A stretch of 64,000 nt of DNA from Amborella trichopoda (GCF_000471905.2 NW_006495875.1:708817-772816); one strand, 5' to 3'. Shown: positions 1 through 13,070, numbered from the stretch's first letter. Notes: a model not told the origin generated them from the sequence alone. Made by a program: numbers and translations.

Positions 1-233
1 GCTTAAATGTGTAGGTTCCTTCTAATTTTAGATAAAGATGATATTTTCCTTTATGGTAATCTATTCTTCTATTCCAAAGGAATAGATATTATAGGAGATA
101 TCATTTACTAGATATCTATAAATCTTTGGAGCTATAAGAAGCTCCCCTAGAGCCTCCTAAAATTCGTGTATGTTAATATATCTTGCAAGAAGCAAGGGCT
201 AGCCTAGCGCGGCACATCGCATCGTTCCATTTT

Positions 234-400
234 CGCTTCTAAAGCGAGGGCTACTCTTGCTTTGTCAATGGTAGCAAGGTCTAACTATTGGTTGGGCATT
301 TTGCTCTTGTTTTTTTCGCTTCTAAAGCAAGGGCTTTTTATTCTTGCTTTGTCAGTGGTAGCAAGGTCTAACTATTGGCTGGGCTTTTTGCTCTTACGAA
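234..400. repeat. 83-bp tandem duplication
   Basis: Two adjacent copies (234-316 and 317-about 400) both begin 'cgcttctaaagc' and both contain 'ggtagcaaggtctaactatt', with only a few substitutions. The short open frame across them is a by-product of the repeat, not a gene. Confidence 0.85.
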
Positions 401-1017
401 GAACTCTCAAGCTTGTGCTTTGCTTCACTTGTAAAGCACTCTCAAGCAAGTGCTTTTTTTTATTTTTGCAAAGCCAGCCCTCTAAGTAGCGATTTTATGT
501 CTATCCTATGCGAAACAAGCCAGTGGAGGCAACGTCAAAGCACTCGTTGTTGAGGGCTTGACATTGCTAGGGAGAGAGGTTGGAAGAGGTGAGCGCTCTA
601 CTAGAAAGTTCTTTGCCGCATAAAAGACAGGAGCCAATGGCTAAAGGGTGATATTAGAGTGATGGAACTTCATCTCCAAGCGGTGAGCGTGAAAGGCATC
701 CGGGAGGTTGAATCCTTCTCGAGGAATAACCTAATGTGAAGAAAAACCAAGTAGTTTCTCCAATTACCGCATCGTGGTATCCATTCCTACCACTGACGCC
801 CAATTAACACTTTCAAAATGTAACTCCCTAATTTATTGAAAAAACTTCAAAATATAACTCCCTAATTTATTGAAAAAACGGGTAGGGGCGTATCTTCCCC
901 ACTAAATTACCCAAAAAATAAACAAAAAAAAGAGAGCTATATTTTTAGTTATAATTATTTTTTGTATGTTATAATATATAATATTTTATTACAATTTATT
1001 TTGTAATATTATATCAT

Positions 1018-1018
<1 letters not shown>

Positions 1019-1082
<64 letters not shown>

Positions 1083-1083
1083 T
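1019..1083. repeat. (ATT)n microsatellite
   Basis: About 21 uninterrupted ATT/TTA units in an AT-rich stretch. Confidence 0.97.
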
Positions 1084-1849
1084 ATGTAATGTTATATAGT
1101 ATTTGCATATTTAGTTACGTTATTTTCTATTGAATACTACAATATTTTAGAAACATCTTTTACTAGATATTTTGTGATATTATTTACATGTTATACTTCA
1201 AAACTCATTAGTAGAAGTCCATGTTAATATATACTTTTATCTTTGTGTTTTTCATTTTCTATAGTCCTGTTTTGCGATATTCAAAATCCACCCCGAAATA
1301 GGGAAAAAAAAAATTAAAGAGAGAGAGAGAGGTCTTTGCTACCATGAAATGAAGAAAAATAAGTAATACCAACATTAGGATTACTTTTAATTGCACTAGA
1401 TATATCTTTATTATCTGTTATTTATTATATGTATCATTTTGCATGTTTTTGTATTTTTATTTTCTCTAATTTTGCATGATACTATTTATTTATAAATAAA
1501 TAATATTTTTACTAATTTAATTGAAAATAAATTTTAATTATTTTTTAAAAATAATATAATTGTAATATAAAAATAAAATAGAAAATGATTACCCAAAAAT
1601 ACAAATTATATAGGTTAGTAATATATAACTATATAAAAAAAATGTTAATACTTATATTGGGAAATATAATAAATAAAAAGATAATTGGTTCTCTATCAAG
1701 GAGTTATATACTCAGTTAGACCATAGGTAACAATATCTCTTATCAGAAGTTCCATGCTAGTAATATAATTGAAATTATTTTAGAAAAATAATTAGCTCAC
1801 AATGCAATTATAAATAGATCTATAGTTGTATTTTAAAGTTTATATAGTA

Positions 1850-3540
1850 TTGTTATATGGGTCAATTTTGACGTACTTGTATCCTCGATACGAATAAGAA
1901 GAGAGTCAGTAGAAACATGGTCCTGCCAATACCCAAGACACCCGCAGACCACGGGAATACTACAACAATAAGCCTAAAACTAGACGACCTCTAAAGAAGT
2001 GATATAATGGCTTCAAAATTGCACGAGAGGGTAGTTTAGGATACCTATAAAGTTTCATCGTGTTCTGATAAGTCTTGACATGATCAGGACGAAACTTGGT
2101 TTTCAAATCCATATTCTATCGTGCTAAAAATAGACCCTACAACTACATCCCTATTTTTTGGGTCTCAAAACAGGACCAGACCACCGCCATTAGATCCATA
2201 ATGTCAAAAAACCTTCGGGTACCAAATTTTGGCTCAATTGGACCCTCCGGGACCATTCTAGGCCTAGCTTATCGTAGAAGGGTGGGTTTTACATTATTAC
2301 AGTGCAGCCTCAATGAACCAGTTTTCATTTATAAAAATTGTGTTTTCTCATTTCAGGATGATTTTTAAATGATCATAACTTGCTCGTTTTGAGTTTAATT
2401 AAGCCCAAATTTGGACACGAGCTAGATCTCAACGACCCTATCATTTTGACTTAAGGCACGCATCGTGGCGTGGTTCGAAACGAGATAATTTTTAGAGAGA
2501 AAATGGGCTCAAAAACATGAAAATTCAGATTTTATATAAGAGAACATCTAGCTTTTGGAAAGGCCATAGCTCAAGATCTCAATGTCAGATCGTCGCAAGT
2601 ACAGGTCCATTGTGATCGTGCTTCGAAGAGTTACAGGCCATATGACTTGAATTTTGAGTTTGAAAATGACATACATTTTCGGTCGACAGAATGCCATTTT
2701 TCGGTGACTTCCCAAATTTTGGAATATGCTCAAATGAAGACCAAAACGGAAGAAATTTATTGTAAAATGATTGACACTGTCCTCTTTGATTTATGATAAA
2801 AATGAAGACTTGGAACATAATAGATCATATCACATTGCTGGTTGAAGAATTGAAAAGTTAGACTTGGCCGGATTTTGGGTTCTTCCTAAAAAGTCTATTT
2901 CAATACGATCAAAGGGTATAAAACGTTCACAAAAGTTCATGCATCGACTCTACGACGATTGATCGTCTGAATTAAAGCTCCCGAAGACTAGCAATGGCAA
3001 GAGGCCCCTCATGGAGGGATGATTTCGTCATTTGTTGAAAAGTGCTTAGCGATATTTTGGTCCTTTCGTCCAAATATAGGATTATTATTTTAATCATTAA
3101 ATGTGTATTTTTTTAGGTGCTTTTGAGCATTCCACCCTTGTTTAGTGGTTGCTCTATATAAGGAGACCCAAGTCATTTGTAAGAGGGCCTTTTTTTGAAC
3201 TCTTGATCACTTGGTAATACTTGAGCATTTGGAGTAAATTTTAGCTTGTTCCTTTTGCTTTGCTTTGATTTGCTCGTGAGTTCAAGACCAAGAAGAGAGG
3301 AGAGCAATAGAGAGAGAAAATATCCCTAAACCATCTCTTTTTCTCCAAAACTATCTCCTCCCACTTGCCATCTCTCTCTAAGTAGCCAGAAAACTTGATT
3401 GAAAAACCAACAAAGTTCTTCCTCAACTGCCTCTTCTTCTCCCTGCAAAAAATCCCCCGGCATTTTGGTTATTCCATGAAAGGATATATGTTAATCTCTT
3501 TTCAGTCCCTTTGAATTTGCTCGGTTCTTTCAATTCCAAA
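1850..3540 (+). mobile_element. Probable LTR fossil (Ty3/gypsy-like, solo or truncated)
   Basis: A roughly 1.6 kb block begins 'tgttatatgg' and carries a strong TATA-like 'ctctatataagg' near 3151-3162, followed by a run of sequence typical of a transcribed LTR part. No internal gag-pol is present next to it, so it looks like a solo LTR or one cut off by the downstream LINE. The right border is uncertain, no target duplication was found, and the family assignment is inference. Confidence 0.35.
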
Positions 3541-4673
3541 TTTCCTAGATGGTGGCAAGAGTCGTGAGGTGATTTTCCAGCAACGAGATAAAAGAGAGAA
3601 GGAAAGTGCTAGCCTCTTCAATGGTGAGACGAAACTGAAGGTTGGGTGTTCTCGATGGGTAATGAGTTAGGGTTTGGCCCTGACAAACTGTTTGGGGAAG
3701 ACAGTGGCTATAATGCTATTGCCATTGTGAAGATGAAGTTCCTGTAATGGAGTTGCCGCCTAAAGCGCTTGTGGAGAGTAATTTTGTTGATGACACTAGG
3801 TCTCGGACTAGCTCTGTAGTGGTGGGGTCTTTTTCTCCACCATCAAATGATGTTTTTTGCTTGGGAGACTGGGCGAAGAGGGGATGGGACCTCTCTTATC
3901 CGCCGAAAGTTCATCCGCTGTGAGTTAATAAAGTTCTCTATTTTTCTCAAATCTGCAGATGAGGTAAAGTTTGTACTTTCTCTCTCTAGATTCGTCCGGG
4001 TTCGTGGAAAGCTTCTATTGTTGAACTCTTGGTGTCCTTCTATTCATGGCTCCCTCGTGGAAAAGGAATGTGTGTGGGTTCGTTTAAGAGGTAACCCTTT
4101 ACATGCTATGAAACTGGTCATTTTCCAAAAATTGGCAAATGTTTGTGGGTCTTATTGTGATGTCGATTGGATCCTACTGAAAATGGGTGCACTAGACTAT
4201 GTTTGTGTTAAACTTTGGTGTTTGGTGAAGTACCCCTTTCCTTCTAGGATTCACCTGGTGATTGGTTCTGATAGGTTTCTCATTGAATATGTGTTAAAAG
4301 ATAATGGTCACTCCCCTGATAAGCAAGCTCCCCCTCCTAAAGTAGTAAACTCTACTAGTGATGAGGGCTGGACCGTTGTTGGCAATAGAAAGCATAAGAA
4401 GAACCAGAACCGTGTCAATGGCAATAGTTTGTCTCTGCATGTTTACTGCCAGCTCTAGCTTAGGTGGTTGAAGAAGACACATGGACTTCCATTGGAATCT
4501 AAGAATTTGAAATTCAAAAAACGATGGATATCGGTGGGCCACTTTCCTAGCAATTACTTGATTATTTTTCATCCACACCCAATGTTGTGTTCAATTCGAT
4601 AGATACAGATTTCGGTGATGATCCTAAGGGTCCACCAAAAAAGGTGTGTTTAATAAAGGGGATAAGACGCAAG

Positions 4674-5082
4674 CAATGTTTCAAAAAGTGGACCGCCCAG
4701 TGCCTGGTCGGCCGCCTAGGCGGTCTAGAAGGCCTGGGCGCATCGCCCAAGCCTAGGCGACCAAATTAGGCGGGTTTCCTTAGGCGCCTACGACGCCTGG
4801 GAACCCACCTAGGTGGCCCAGGGCCTGCGCCCCGCCTAGGGGAGGAAATGCCGCTCGTTGAGGATATTTTTGGGTCATTTTTTTTAATACTAAAGGTGCA
4901 AAAATTTGGGTTTTAGGTTCCAAATGAACCTAAAACCCATTAGAGGCTATTTTAAAGAGAGAAAACCAAAAAAAAAAAAAAAATTTACTAGGTCGCCTAA
5001 GTTCTGGGCGCCCTCCTAGGCGCTGGGCTGCCTGGACCCCCCCCGACCGCCTAGGTGTCGCCCAACGATTTTTGAAACACTG
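4674..5082. mobile_element. hAT-like non-autonomous element inserted in LINE ORF1
   Basis: A 409-bp GC-rich element bounded by inverted ends CAATGTTTCAAAAA and TTTTTGAAACACTG. The flanking 8-mers gacgcaag (4666-4673) and gacactac (5083-5090) match at 5 of 8 positions, consistent with an old 8-bp hAT target duplication. The interior has many 'cctaggcg' words and a central AT-rich part shared, in reverse orientation, with the element at 33365-33935. No transposase is present. Confidence 0.75.
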
Positions 5083-5900
5083 GACACTACGGTGTGCAGA
5101 GGGGATCCTGAAATTTACGGTGGAGTACTACTCCCATGATGGATTGGACGTTCCCTAGTCCTCATGCTTCCCTTCGGCGGCATTTGAGCAGGGGTTACAA
5201 CTCCCTATGCCAGTGGGAAGTTCATTCCGTTCGAAGCCTGTGACGGTGGACAGGTCCTATGAAAGCCCTATCACTGCTCTGCTCAAGCCTGGAAAAGCTC
5301 AGGGTTCCCCTTGTGCAATCATAACGCTTCTCTGGTGGAGCTTGCTTCTAAATATGAGGATACTCCCCTTTCGTCGGTCCACTAAGAAGAAAAGGATGTT
5401 GCAATGTGGGCCGGCCGAGCCTATCAATCCCTTGGCTCTGATTATGATTGATGAAGTAGACGACAAGGATAACTTGGAGGTGGTGGATGGTGAAACCTCT
5501 ATGGAAGCTGTTAATGGTTCTATGTCGGGAGTGGAGGGCTTGGATTTGGTGGAAGTAGGATGGGAACATTTGATTGAAGTGGTTCCACAACTCAGGCCTA
5601 TGCTCCTTCATTTCGTCGAGGGTGGGGATGCTGCGAGTTTCGAACCATTGGAGATGATGGTTGAGGAGGCGAAGGTTTCCGATGAGTGTGTTGGCTCGGT
5701 TACTTCTAGCCTTGCTAGGAATGTCCGGGAAGCCATGAGCATGGGACTTTTGGAGTTGATGACTAAGGAGACGAAGGCGTCCAGCGTGATGGCTGGCTCT
5801 GATGCTCTTCCCTCTGTCAGGATGTTGGACTCCCTAGAATTGCTGGACCAAATAGTTCTGGGGGAGAGCAAGAGGCTATTATTGAGGATTATTATATAGC

Positions 5901-6224
5901 ATCGATAATTGACGATTGTGGTCTCTCGTTTGAAGTTCCTCTTGCTACGGTGGTTCAAACACCCTTTAGGCGAAGATGAGGGCCACGAAGAAAGCGAAAA
6001 TGGAAGCTACGAACGTTTCCTTCTCGACGCCCTCTAAAGGAAAAAAGGTCGTGCCAGAAGCAATCGATAATTGACGATTGTGGTCTCTCGTTTGAAGTTC
6101 CTCTAGCTGCGGTGGTTCAAACACCCTGAAGGCGAAGATGAAGGCCACGAAGAAAGCGAAAATGGAGGCTACGAAAGTGTTCTTCTCGACGCCCTCTAAA
6201 GGAAAAAAGGTCGTGCCAGAAGCA
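5901..6224 (+). repeat. 162-bp in-frame tandem duplication inside LINE-1
   Basis: Two units, 5901-6062 and 6063-6224, both start 'atcgataattgacgattgtg' and both end 'gtgccagaagca'. They differ at only a handful of bases. The period is 54 codons, so the duplication does not by itself change frame. Confidence 0.92.
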
Positions 6225-6448
6225 ATAAAAAAGGAAAAGCATTCTGTCAGATTTTCAGCATGGCTTGCTGCTAAAGGAGCGAGAATTCAGCCAATGGAGG
6301 GTATCAAAATCAAGGAAAACATTGTGATTGAGGTTAGCAATGAATCCTTTAGCTCCAGCGATGACCAGGATGAAGATGAGGCCACTGTTGCTGCTGATGA
6401 CTATGGAGGGACCTTCATGGAGGGGCCAGGTTCTTCTTCTTATCCCTA

Positions 6449-9400
6449 ATGATAATTATCTCTTGGAATGTTAAAGGTCTGGGAGACACCAGACATAGAA
6501 GTGATATTAAACTGCTTATTCAAAAATATATACCTGATAATGTTATTTTACAAGAAACTAAAATAATTGCTCCAAATTTTGCAATGGTCAAGGAGTTATG
6601 GGGTCAAAGGGCAGTTAAGTTTGAAGGTATTGATGATGTAGGGGCTTCTGGGGGTCTGTGGGTTCTCTGGGATCCATTTTCTTTTCATTGTGTGCGTGTT
6701 GAGAGAAGGGATAGAATTTTGGCTATTTTCTTTCAAGGACCATCTTCTGGAACGTCCTGGGGTATTGTTAAGGTATATGGTCTTGTGATTCCTTCTCTCA
6801 AAGAAGGCTTTCTTACTGAACTTGGAGATATTTTGCTTTCTCATAATGATGTGCCTATCTGTTTTGGTGGTGATTTTAATTTCATCTGATGACCAGATGA
6901 GACAAACTCAAATATTACAATTAACTCCATGACACATTTGGTTAATTCTTTGTTTGAGCGCTTCCAGCTTTTTGATTTGTCTCTGACAGGGGCCACTTTT
7001 ACTTGGTCCAATAGCAGTGCTAATAATATGATAATGTCCAAATTGGATTGATTTTTGGTGACCCAAGATTGGATGGAAGCATTTCCTTTGGCAATTGTTA
7101 AAGCCTTGCCGAGCCTTTCATCTGATCACATTCCCCTATTACTTAATACTATCGATAGTAATAATGGGAGTAAGCCTTTCAGATTGGAGCTAGTTTGGTT
7201 AAAGGAGCCAGGGGTTGTGGACCTAATTAAGTCCACTTGGGGGAATTCTATTAGTTTTGGATCCGTCGATTTTCAGCTACATAAAAAGCTCCTCAATGTT
7301 AAGCACAAATTGCTTGTTTGGAAGTCTGAGAATTGGTCCTCGATTAAAGCAAAAATTATTATCCTTGGTGAAATCCAAATGTGGGATCAGGATATTCAAC
7401 AAGCATGAATCATTTCTGAATTTGCTCTAGGTGTGAGGAATAATTTACTTTCGCCCTTGAATGCCCTTACTAGAATGGAAGAGATTTATTGGAAGCAGTG
7501 ATCAAGGGTAAAGTGGTTAAAAGAATAAGATCGTAATACTAAGTTTTTTCATGCTATAGCTAGCGCTCGCAGGAGACAGAATGACCTGTTTGGTCTGGTG
7601 ATTCCTAGTATTCATGAAGATGATAATATAGCATGGGAGAACAGTATTGTGTCTCATTTTCATAAGGCCTTCTCCATTGAAATCCCGTTCAAGCCTAATT
7701 TGAATGGGTTGACAATTCCCTCCTCAGTAGCAAACACTATGGAAATAAGGGTTTCAATGGAAAAATTAAAGCGGGCGGTGGAGATAAGGCCTCGGGTCCA
7801 GATGGTTTCCCCTTAACCTTCTTCCAACGGTTCTGACCATTGCTCAAATTAGAGCTGTTGGAGATGGTTAGGGATTTTATAGAGACGGGGGAATTTTTTA
7901 AAGGTGTTAATGCTACTTTTATAGTGTTAATTCCTAAGAGGTCGGTGATTTCTTCTCTTTCTGATATCAGACCAATCAGTCTCCTTACCAGCCTACATGA
8001 AATTATCACTAAAATCCTTGTTGAAAGATTGAAAACGGTCCACCCTATGCTCATTGCAGATATATAGTCGGCCTTTATTCAAAATAGGTTGATTTCAAAT
8101 AGTGTAATAATTGCTCAAGAGTGTATTCACTCAAGATTGTTAAGCAGAGAACCGGTGTTGTGATTAAATTGGATTTGGAAAAAGCTTATGATAGGGTGAA
8201 ATGATGCATACCTTTAAAAGTAATTAAACAAATGGGTTTTGGTCATAGGTGGATAAAATGGATTTTTGGATGCATGTCAACTGCTCATTTTTATGTTCTG
8301 ATTAATGGCAGCCCGAAAGGCTTTTTCAATGCCTCTAGGGTCCGAGACAAGGTGACCCAGTATCACCTTTTCTCTTTACATTGTATGTGGAGTGCTTTAG
8401 TAAAATGATTTACAATATTGTGTCTCGTGGGTATTTTTCTGAATTTAAGGTATCTCATAATGACCTTCCAGTTACTCACCTACAATATGTTGACGACACA
8501 CTCATCTTTTGTGATGCTGATAGGCAGCAAAATTGATAAGATTGAAAGATTCTTGATTTGTTGTGAGTTGTTAATGGGGTTGAAAGTTAATTTTGGAAAA
8601 ACGACAATGATTTAGGTGAATTGTGATTAGGAGCTAGTTAGAGATCTTGCATTGAGATTTGGTTGTAGAGTGGACAAATTCCCTTTCAAATATTTGGGCC
8701 TGCCAATCTCCGATGGGCGCCTACCCATTGCTATGTGGGACAATGTCATACAAAAGGTGTAAGTTAAGCTAGACCTTTGGAAGCCTAAGTATTTATCTTT
8801 GAGGGGCAGAGTTACCTTGTTAAATTCTTGCTTAACAAATCTCCCTATTTACCAAATGTCCCTTCTGCGAATGCCAAGGGCAGTGACTAAGCGTATTGAA
8901 TGTATGATGCACAACTTTCTATGGGGCTCATTTGGAGAGGAAAGAAAATACAACCTTATTCGGTGGGATAAGGTTTGCACACCGAAGAGAGACGAAGGCC
9001 TAGGGGTGAGAAGATTACTGCTTATGAATGTTGCACAGCTATGTAAGTGGTGGTGGCGGAGTCTCACTTACAAAGAGCAACTTTGGTATAAAGTGATGCT
9101 ATCAAAGTACGGAGTGGATGTATTTGTGATGTGGTTAAAAAGAAGAGAGGGAAGGGAGAGCACCTCCCCTATTTGGAAATATATATATGCCCTCAAACAG
9201 ATTTTAGACCTCAATGTCTGATGGCTGCCTGGTTCGGGATCCGTGGTTTCCTTTTGGCATCACAAATAGCTGGGTAATGGACCTTTAAAGTATGTCTATC
9301 CCCTCCTGTTTGATAAGGTTAGTCTTCTCCAAGATATGGTGGCAGACTTGTTGGAAGTCAGAAGCGAGAAGGCTTATTGGAATATCACTTTCCCTTACAA

Positions 9401-10553
9401 CAGACTTCAAAGTTATCTCTTTCTTCTACTTCTTAATTTGCTACAACAGCTTGAGCAAACTTTCATTAGGCAGCATGATGAGGATGAACTGGTATGGGAA
9501 ATTGAAAATGACGGTCAATTCTCTGCTAAGTTGTCCTATAGATTACTTTTCTTTGACAGAGTGCGCTAGTCTCTTCCTAAGATAAAGCAAATTTGGAATT
9601 GGCCTATTCCACATAAAGTGCAGGTCTTTCTTTGGTTGGCGGCCAAAGATAAAATCCTAACTGTTAACACTCTGATTAAAAGAGGGAAGTTTATCACTAA
9701 TGTTTGCTTGATGTGCAAGGAAGATGGTGAGAGTGGGGCGCACCTATTTTTCCATTGTTCATTTATATCCAAAATCTGGTGGTGGTGCTTTCAATTGCTG
9801 GGGATGAACCTAACCGTATCGCAACATGTGTTGGATTTGATCACTCAATTAGAGGTGCCTTCACCGAAAATTGGGAACTCTATTTGGAAGATCCTTCGCA
9901 CTGTTGTTCTATGGGAAGTATGGTTGGAGAGAAATCGAAGGCGTTTGAAGGGAAAGTCTATTGTTTTGACAGGGTACTAAATAATATTAAAATCTCCTTT
10001 TGGTCATGGCTAGCTGTCATCAAGGAAGGCAAGGGTTTATTCAATGTTGATGTTTTTATTAATCTCTCTAACCTTTTTCAGTTGGATGTGCCTAAAGTTA
10101 AACCTTGTACTAGATAGAAGCCACCTGATCCAGGAGTGCTTAAGCTGAATTTTGATGAAAGCTCGCTGGGCAATCCAGGCCTAGCTGGCTACGGTGGTGC
10201 AATACGTGATTGTAAAGGAAATTTCTTAGCTGCATATGCTGGCCTGTGTAGAATCACTACGGCAAATCATGCGGAACGTCTTGTGATTTTTCATGGCCTG
10301 AACAAAAAATACAATGGCAGGTGTTATCATTGAAGGGGATTCGATGAATGTGATAAAATGGTGCTTAAAAGAGCAACGCTTTCCTTGGCAACTTAAATCC
10401 ATTGGGTTTCAAATCTTTCAACTGATGTCCTCTTTGACCTTATCATTACCTCATGTGTATAGGGAGGCCAATGATTTGGCGGATTCTTTAGCTAAAAGGG
10501 GTGATTCTCTTACTGCACCGGTGATTGCTGATGATGTATCTGCTATATTGTAA
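6449..10553 (+). pseudogene. LINE-1 ORF2: endonuclease, reverse transcriptase, zf-RVT, RNase H (broken)
   Basis: The endonuclease starts MIIISWNVKGLGDTRHR, with the QETK motif soon after and GGDFNFI near 6870, then SSDHIPLL near 7115; these are the hallmarks of an apurinic-type LINE endonuclease. The RT region shows IKLDLEKAYDRV near 8170, GDPVSPF near 8350 and the YVDD box near 8490. Downstream come the cysteine/histidine pattern CLMCKEDGESGAHLFFHC (9706-9760) and the RNase H pattern LNFDESSLGNPG (from 10141), ending with YREANDLADSLAKRGD. The frames shift repeatedly between 6890 and 10140, so no functional ORF2 remains. Confidence 0.88.
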
Positions 10554-10589
10554 CTTGCTTAGATATCAATAAATTCTAAACGTCGTCAA

Positions 10590-10760
10590 TAAATTCTAAA
10601 CCACCATACACCGTAACTTATTCCCTACACCTTACTCTACACCATAAACCCTAGACCGTCATATATCATAGTCTATTCCTTACACCATAAACCCTAGACC
10701 GCCATACATCATAGTCTATTCCCTACACCTTGCCTTATACCATACACCTTAGAGCTCCAT
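10590..10760. repeat. Short tandem repeat containing telomere-like AAACCCTAG
   Basis: Two to three degenerate units of about 55 bp carry 'ccataaaccctagaccg' followed by 'catatcatagtctattcc' or close variants. The core AAACCCTA matches the plant telomere word, but it occurs once per unit, so this is a satellite-like repeat and not an interstitial telomere tract. Confidence 0.6.
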
Positions 10761-11307
10761 ACACCACACCCAAACCCAACTAGCCTAACCCATTTAGGAC
10801 CTAACCTTGACCCATCAAACCCAAGCTTCTCTCTCTCTAATGTGCATGCAATGGGACCAATAGATGTGCACCTAAGCTCAAGATCACCCTAGGTCTTCCC
10901 TACTTTCTCTCTCTTCTTTCTTCATTCTCACCCTTCTTCCTCCCTCTTCTCTCTCTTCTCTTATTTTTTTGCTTCCCGGCTCAAGCACCTCCCTTCTTTC
11001 CCTCGTTCTTCTCCTTTCCTTTCCCCAGTCTCTCTTGTCCGAAGTCACAGACCTGTGCCTAGGGTGGGCCCGGCTCCCTTTCCCTAATTCTCCCAGGCTT
11101 CTTCTACCTCTGCTCTTTTGTTTCTCACTCTCTCTCACACTCACCCATGCCGTCATATCACATCCTTAGCCCAACACTCACCTATATCTCTTATCCCCAC
11201 ACCCAGGACTCTTCTATGCCTTCACTCCCTCTCACCCGCGCCTAACTTTACAATCCCCCACTTGCGCTTAACCTAGAATTCCCATCCATGCTCAACCCAA
11301 AATCCTC

Positions 11308-11540
11308 TGCCCGTGTCTCTCCACTTGCACACCTACCCGTGTCTATCCACTTGTACCAGCCCGCACCTATCCATTTACACTTGCCAACGCCTATCCACTT
11401 CCACTTGCCCGCGCTTATCCACTACCACTTGCTCATGTCTAACCTCATATGCGCCTCCCTACCCACGACTATCCACTTACACTTGCTGGCGCCTACCCAC
11501 TCATACCTGCTCGCGCCTATCAACTCATCTCTTCAAGCAC
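11308..11540. repeat. 24-bp minisatellite, about nine degenerate units
   Basis: Units approximate to CCCGCGCCTATCCACTTACA plus CTTG, 24 bases, repeated about nine times with drift and one slightly longer unit. Since 24 is divisible by three, all frames stay partly open and give spurious proline/histidine/serine-rich frames. Confidence 0.85.
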
Positions 11541-13070
11541 TATCAATCCACATCCCTGCCCATGCCATCACACATACACCCCTGCCCGCGCTATCATCCA
11601 ACATTCACCATCTGCACCATCACTGAGCATACCTCTACCCACACTAATCCATCTCACACACCAATTCGTGCCCACCCCTAACACTTCCTAGCTTCTACCG
11701 GCACCTTCGTCCACCTTAGCACCTACACACCTCCACAAATCCCTAGCCTATACTATCCTCTATCCGCCCTTAATCTCTCATCACCCCTAACTGCCCCTTA
11801 GTATGAACATTTGTACCTACACTTTATCTTCTCTTCTCTAAACCATACTCTTTTAATCATTCATTTATTTCATTTTATCATCTTTTTATCTCCTCTTCTT
11901 CATTGGTTGCTTCATTGCCTAAATACTTGACTTAGGGTCATCCTGAGATAGTGTCTTAGGGTCCTAATTCTAGGATTGCTGCTCTAAACACCTTCTCATA
12001 CAGTAAACTCTGGTCATAAGAGGCATTGATTCTCTTACACTCAGTTACTCGGGTTAGAGTCATTTTGAGACAACTTTCTTAGTATTTTTTACCCTCTCAC
12101 TACTCTAACTACCAGATCACGCATTGATAGGGTCATGAGGGGCTTCCTTCTCTCATTCTTTCTTCCTTTGCTCTCTCTTCTTCAAACCATTCAACCGTTA
12201 AGCTAGAGCCACTCACCCATTAAAAGGTATATAAAAAAGGAATACATTTTATACAAACTCCATCAGGAATTTCTTGAGTGAGATTTTGAGGTGAGGTGCT
12301 GAGTTTTTGAGAGGGAGTCGTACCAAACTAAGCTGCTAAACAGCCGGAGGGCTTTAGCTTGCTGATCTAAGAGGGCATTAACCCGAGCTTATCCCATGAA
12401 CTCAAATTACGGTGAGGTAAGTGCTTCAGTCTATCTCTTCATTGCTTTTAAAATCCTCTCACAGTTGGACATACCTATCCACAAAGTGACGTACGAGCCA
12501 CGCAAGCGACCCACGCCAAGTCACACTGTTGTTTGAGAGGGGGTCGACCAAGAATGTTTCTACATTTTTATTTTTCTAATATTTCAGAATAATATTTACT
12601 TATGAGTAAATAATATATTCACTAATACAATAGTATATTCACTAATATAATTAATACTAATTTTAGAGTAAGTAGAAAATAATATAATTAAACACAACAA
12701 AATAATATATTTACTAATATAATTAATACTAGCCTTGGAGTAGGTAGAAATTAATATAACTAAAAACACAGTAAAATAATTATTATCTAATAGAAGCCCA
12801 TATGTGAAGATGGATCATCACATTCTCTCTCTTCTATATACTCTTTCTATAAATGGATTTTATCTTTTCGAAAATTTTATTTTAAGATCGAAATTTTATT
12901 CTAGTCATTAATATTTAATACACGCAACACATGCACATCATTAGTTTTTATTATGTGCAATTTAATGAAAAAAATAGACATTTCAAATTTCAAGTGATTT
13001 AGATTTATATTAAAATATTAAAATTTAAATACCGAATGCAATTGTAGATGTCAGATCAGCAAATATTCAA

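Larger units (their letters stand above)
1..1849. other. Intergenic DNA, no gene seen
   Basis: No credible coding frame was seen. The stretch holds an 83-bp tandem duplication near its start, an (ATT)n microsatellite, and otherwise AT-rich sequence. Positions about 180-800 are less AT-rich than what follows and contain the word 'cgcttctaaagc' repeatedly; an organellar origin was considered but cannot be shown from sequence alone. Confidence 0.6.
3847..6449 (+). pseudogene. LINE-1 ORF1 (DUF4283-like nucleic-acid-binding protein), interrupted
   Basis: The open part 3847-4458 encodes a stretch resembling the DUF4283 domain of plant LINE ORF1 proteins, with the pattern CVWVRLRGNPLHAMK followed by DYVCVKLWCLVKYPFPSR. 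The frame is then broken by the inserted element at 4674-5082 and resumes as an acidic, low-complexity region (5207-5899 and 6138-6449). The last part ends one base into the start of the endonuclease frame at 6449. I could not see a CCHC zinc knuckle, which ORF1 proteins of this group often carry. In the living element this protein would coat the LINE RNA. Confidence 0.7.
3550..10580 (+). mobile_element. L1-type LINE with RNase H, near full length, decayed (LINE-1 of window)
   Basis: Parts in order: a 5' leader and ORF1 (about 3660-6449), an endonuclease (6449-about 7400), reverse transcriptase (about 7600-8600), a zinc-knuckle zf-RVT-like region (about 9600-9800) and an RNase H (10136-10553). 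The RT active-site box reads LQYVDDTLIFCDA near 8480-8515. The order and the terminal RNase H are typical of plant L1 elements. Several stops and frame changes cut ORF2 into at least eight pieces, so the copy is dead. It is interrupted by a 409-bp hAT-like element (4674-5082) and carries a 162-bp internal tandem duplication. No clear poly(A) tail is left; the 3' border near 10580 is approximate. It is the same family as the - strand LINE at 24640-28030. Confidence 0.9.
10581..13061. other. Gene-free, pyrimidine-rich repetitive stretch
   Basis: No gene was recognised. It contains a short telomere-like repeat (10590-10760), a 24-bp minisatellite (11308-11540) and a CT-rich middle. A TATA-like 'ggtatataaaaaagg' lies near 12226, followed by a segment up to about 12580 that could be part of an LTR, but no ends or target duplication support that. 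The small frames here are repeat by-products. Confidence 0.55.

Noticed and set aside
10590-10760. Interstitial telomere tract
   Set aside because: AAACCCTA occurs once per 55-bp unit and not in tandem.
11288-11691. Three overlapping frames of 80-122 codons
   Set aside because: Produced by the 24-bp minisatellite staying open in all frames.
12220-12580. LTR of a retrotransposon suggested by a TATA-like box
   Set aside because: No TG/CA ends, target duplication or primer-binding site could be recognised.
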